Below are positions 6,250-7,075 of a DNA stretch of 7,075 nt, in pieces. Each line of letters starts with the position of its first letter. The first letter of the stretch is position 1. The stretch is taken from the NCBI GenBank assembly GCA_903932695.1, contig CAIZGZ010000171.1:1-7075 (forward strand). The letters are read 5' to 3'. The translations under genes were made by a program, and so were the position numbers. The stretch is from an uncultured Actinomycetes bacterium (GTDB lineage: Bacteria; Actinomycetota; Actinomycetes; Nanopelagicales; Nanopelagicaceae). Below the pieces are notes generated by a model. That model was not told the origin of the DNA, ran no database searches, and saw only the letters and a list, made by a program, of their open reading frames with translations.

Positions 6250-6696
6250 ATGGAGAGCGTCGAAAATTGGAGAATTGAGTATTACGACGGAGCTGAATCC
6301 TCCTTTGAATCCTGGATGGATTCACTCAATGAAATTAAGTTTGCAGCCTTGAGCGCGGCAATCGAAATCGTCCTGGCTCCAAATGGTCTTCAATTAATTG
6401 GCACCCCGTGGATTAAGCATGTGGACAAAGGTATCTTCGAATTCAGAATTAAGTATTCTGCAGCCGATATCAAGGCGATGTATGCGATCGCGGGATTTAA
6501 TAGCCCACAACCTCCCGCCAAGATTCTCCTAAGAGTATTTCTCCACTTTCATGGAAGTAGAAACATTCTTCTGCTGAGCGGTTACGACAAAGCGGCGAAC
6601 GATAAATCCAATAAGCAACAGGCGGAAATTCGACTCGCAAAGCTCAGGCTACGCCGTTGGCTCATGCGAAAAAATCAGGAGGATGCCTTCTCTTGA
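6250..6696 (+). CDS. HigB/Gp49-like toxin of a type II toxin-antitoxin pair
   Basis: Predicted RelE-superfamily mRNA interferase (phage-derived Gp49-like/HigB type), expected to cleave mRNA at the ribosome unless bound by its antitoxin. 148 residues, longer than the usual 100-120. Family traits: an N-terminal helical stretch with SFESWMDSL (18-26), then TPWIKHVDKGIFEFRI (52-67), the core strand ILLLSGYDKA (106-115) and a basic helical C-terminus (KQQAEIRLAKLRLRRWL, 122-138) matching the usual ILLLHGF-KK...EI..A..R pattern. The extra length falls mainly between FRI and ILLL (about 68-104), where SPQPPAK looks like an insert. The ATG start has no ribosome binding site, so translation may be leaderless or weak, which fits a toxin. 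The antitoxin GTG follows 44 nt after its stop. Catalytic residues are not fixed by motif in this family, so activity is inferred from context. Confidence 0.85.
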   Translation: MESVENWRIEYYDGAESSFESWMDSLNEIKFAALSAAIEIVLAPNGLQLIGTPWIKHVDKGIFEFRIKYSAADIKAMYAIAGFNSPQPPAKILLRVFLHFHGSRNILLLSGYDKAANDKSNKQQAEIRLAKLRLRRWLMRKNQEDAFS

Positions 6697-6721
6697 CTAT
6701 ATGTGTTAAAGCACATATAGT
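6693..6721 (+). promoter_or_regulatory. Internal sigma70-type promoter for the antitoxin
   Basis: TTGACT (6693-6698), a 17-bp spacer, then TATAGT (6716-6721): five of six matches to each consensus box (TTGACA, TATAAT) at optimal spacing. Transcription would start around 6727-6729, placing the AGGAGG ribosome site at the very 5' end of the message. The promoter almost exactly fills the inverted repeat at 6694-6723. That gives antitoxin a supply independent of toxin and a direct way to shut it off. Confidence 0.75.
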
Positions 6722-6723
6722 CA
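6694..6723. repeat. Perfect inverted repeat, probable antitoxin operator
   Basis: TGACTATATGTG (6694-6705) and its exact reverse complement CACATATAGTCA (6712-6723) are separated by TTAAAG. The left arm begins at the toxin's TGA stop. The size and symmetry fit a site for a dimeric XRE-family antitoxin, and both promoter boxes lie inside it. No T-tract follows, so it is not an intrinsic terminator. In read-through mRNA from upstream it could also fold into a strong hairpin just before the antitoxin ribosome site. Confidence 0.85.
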
Positions 6724-6727
6724 TTAC

Positions 6728-6733
6728 AGGAGG
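6728..6733 (+). promoter_or_regulatory. Ribosome binding site of the antitoxin
   Basis: A perfect AGGAGG 7 nt before GTG 6741, contrasting with no visible site for the toxin. It predicts excess antitoxin synthesis. Confidence 0.85.
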
Positions 6734-6740
6734 TTTCACC

Positions 6741-7025
6741 GTGAGCAAAAATTTCGAGGAATATGCCAAAGAACGAAAGGCACGATTTTCTCAAGTTGGA
6801 AAAGGTGTATACAAAGTTTTTTCCAACGCAATCGTAATTGGCGAAGTAATTGCTAGTGCACGTCGAACTCGCTCGTTGACACAACGAGAGCTAGCTGAAT
6901 TGGCTGGAGTGCAACAGGCAGATATAAGCCGAATGGAACGTGGGCTCTTGGCACCTAACACGATTACCTTCGTCCGCCTGATTGAAGCGTTGGATTTTCA
7001 GGTCTCGATAACTCCGATTAAGTAA
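6741..7025 (+). CDS. XRE-family HTH antitoxin (HigA-like)
   Basis: Predicted antitoxin that binds and neutralises the upstream HigB-like toxin and represses its own promoter. 94 residues from the GTG start. Residues 1-30 are a charged N-terminal extension (FEEYAKERKARF) that may contact the toxin. Residues about 31-88 are a helix-turn-helix of the lambda-repressor/XRE class: IGEVIASARRTRSLTQRELA, then the turn AGVQQA and recognition helix ADISRMERG (60-68), followed by LIEALDFQVSI. The start follows a perfect AGGAGG. A longer form beginning at TTG 6693 is possible but less likely. The stop codon lies one base before the 3' end of the convergent tRNA-Arg gene, so no terminator fits between them. 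HigA-like is inferred from pairing with a HigB-like toxin. Confidence 0.88.
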   Translation: MSKNFEEYAKERKARFSQVGKGVYKVFSNAIVIGEVIASARRTRSLTQRELAELAGVQQADISRMERGLLAPNTITFVRLIEALDFQVSITPIK

Positions 7026-7026
7026 G

Positions 7027-7075
7027 TGTCCCAGATCGGAGTTGAACCGACGACCTACCGCTTAGGAGGCGGTTG
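7027..7075 (-). tRNA. tRNA-Arg (anticodon CCT), 3' part only
   Basis: The minus strand gives a clean 3' two thirds of a tRNA. The anticodon stem ACCGC/GCGGT closes the 7-nt loop CTCCTAA with anticodon CCT (7064-7066), reading AGG (Arg). A 5-nt variable region follows, then T-stem GTCGG/CCGAT around loop TTCAACT, the acceptor 3' strand CTGGGAC and discriminator A at 7027. CCA is not encoded (CTT follows). The D-arm and 5' acceptor strand lie beyond the window. Confidence 0.92.

Noticed and set aside
6694..6723. The palindrome as an intrinsic terminator of the toxin gene
   Set aside because: The stem is AT-rich and followed by TTACAGGAGG, not a T-tract, and it coincides with a promoter and an operator-like geometry.

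Overview
The window looks like ordinary chromosome from a Gram-positive, high-GC-lineage actinobacterium of moderate GC content. Three things point there. First, pdxH lies divergent from a citrate synthase of the short actinobacterial 'citrate synthase 2' type. Second, GTG is used as a start codon repeatedly. Third, there is a Tat-type exported Rieske protein and a secreted Ala/Thr-rich protein of a style I associate, from memory, with small-genome aquatic Actinobacteria (Nanopelagicales-like). The phylum is well supported; the order is only a guess.

Layout. 1-676 (-): pyridoxamine 5'-phosphate oxidase, cut at its C-terminus by the window edge. 808-3297 (+): citrate synthase followed after 6 nt by a class I DNA photolyase, probably co-transcribed. 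3257-4666 (-): a polytopic membrane diguanylate cyclase (GGDEF) whose 3' end overlaps the photolyase tail-to-tail by 41 bp. 4766-5209 (+): a small Rieske [2Fe-2S] protein with a twin-arginine signal. 5220-5957 (-): a secreted coiled-coil protein of unknown function, convergent with the Rieske gene. 5958-6249: intergenic, mostly unassigned. 6250-7025 (+): a HigB/Gp49-like toxin and a XRE-type antitoxin, toxin first. 7027-7075 (-): the 3' part of a tRNA-Arg(CCU), one base past the antitoxin stop codon.

How the genes relate. The first two thirds are housekeeping and stress metabolism: vitamin B6 salvage, entry to the TCA cycle, light-driven DNA repair, c-di-GMP synthesis. I see no single pathway linking them. 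The right end is an accessory toxin-antitoxin module. Its most informative element is a perfect 12-bp-arm inverted repeat between toxin and antitoxin that contains a TTGACT-N17-TATAGT promoter. It reads as an autoregulated internal promoter that supplies extra antitoxin.

I found no CRISPR array, transposase, integrase or clearly new multi-gene system. The leads worth following are the antitoxin promoter/operator, lineage-type or unusual residues in the photolyase, citrate synthase and Rieske protein, the unassigned secreted protein, and repeat motifs in the pdxH/citrate synthase gap.
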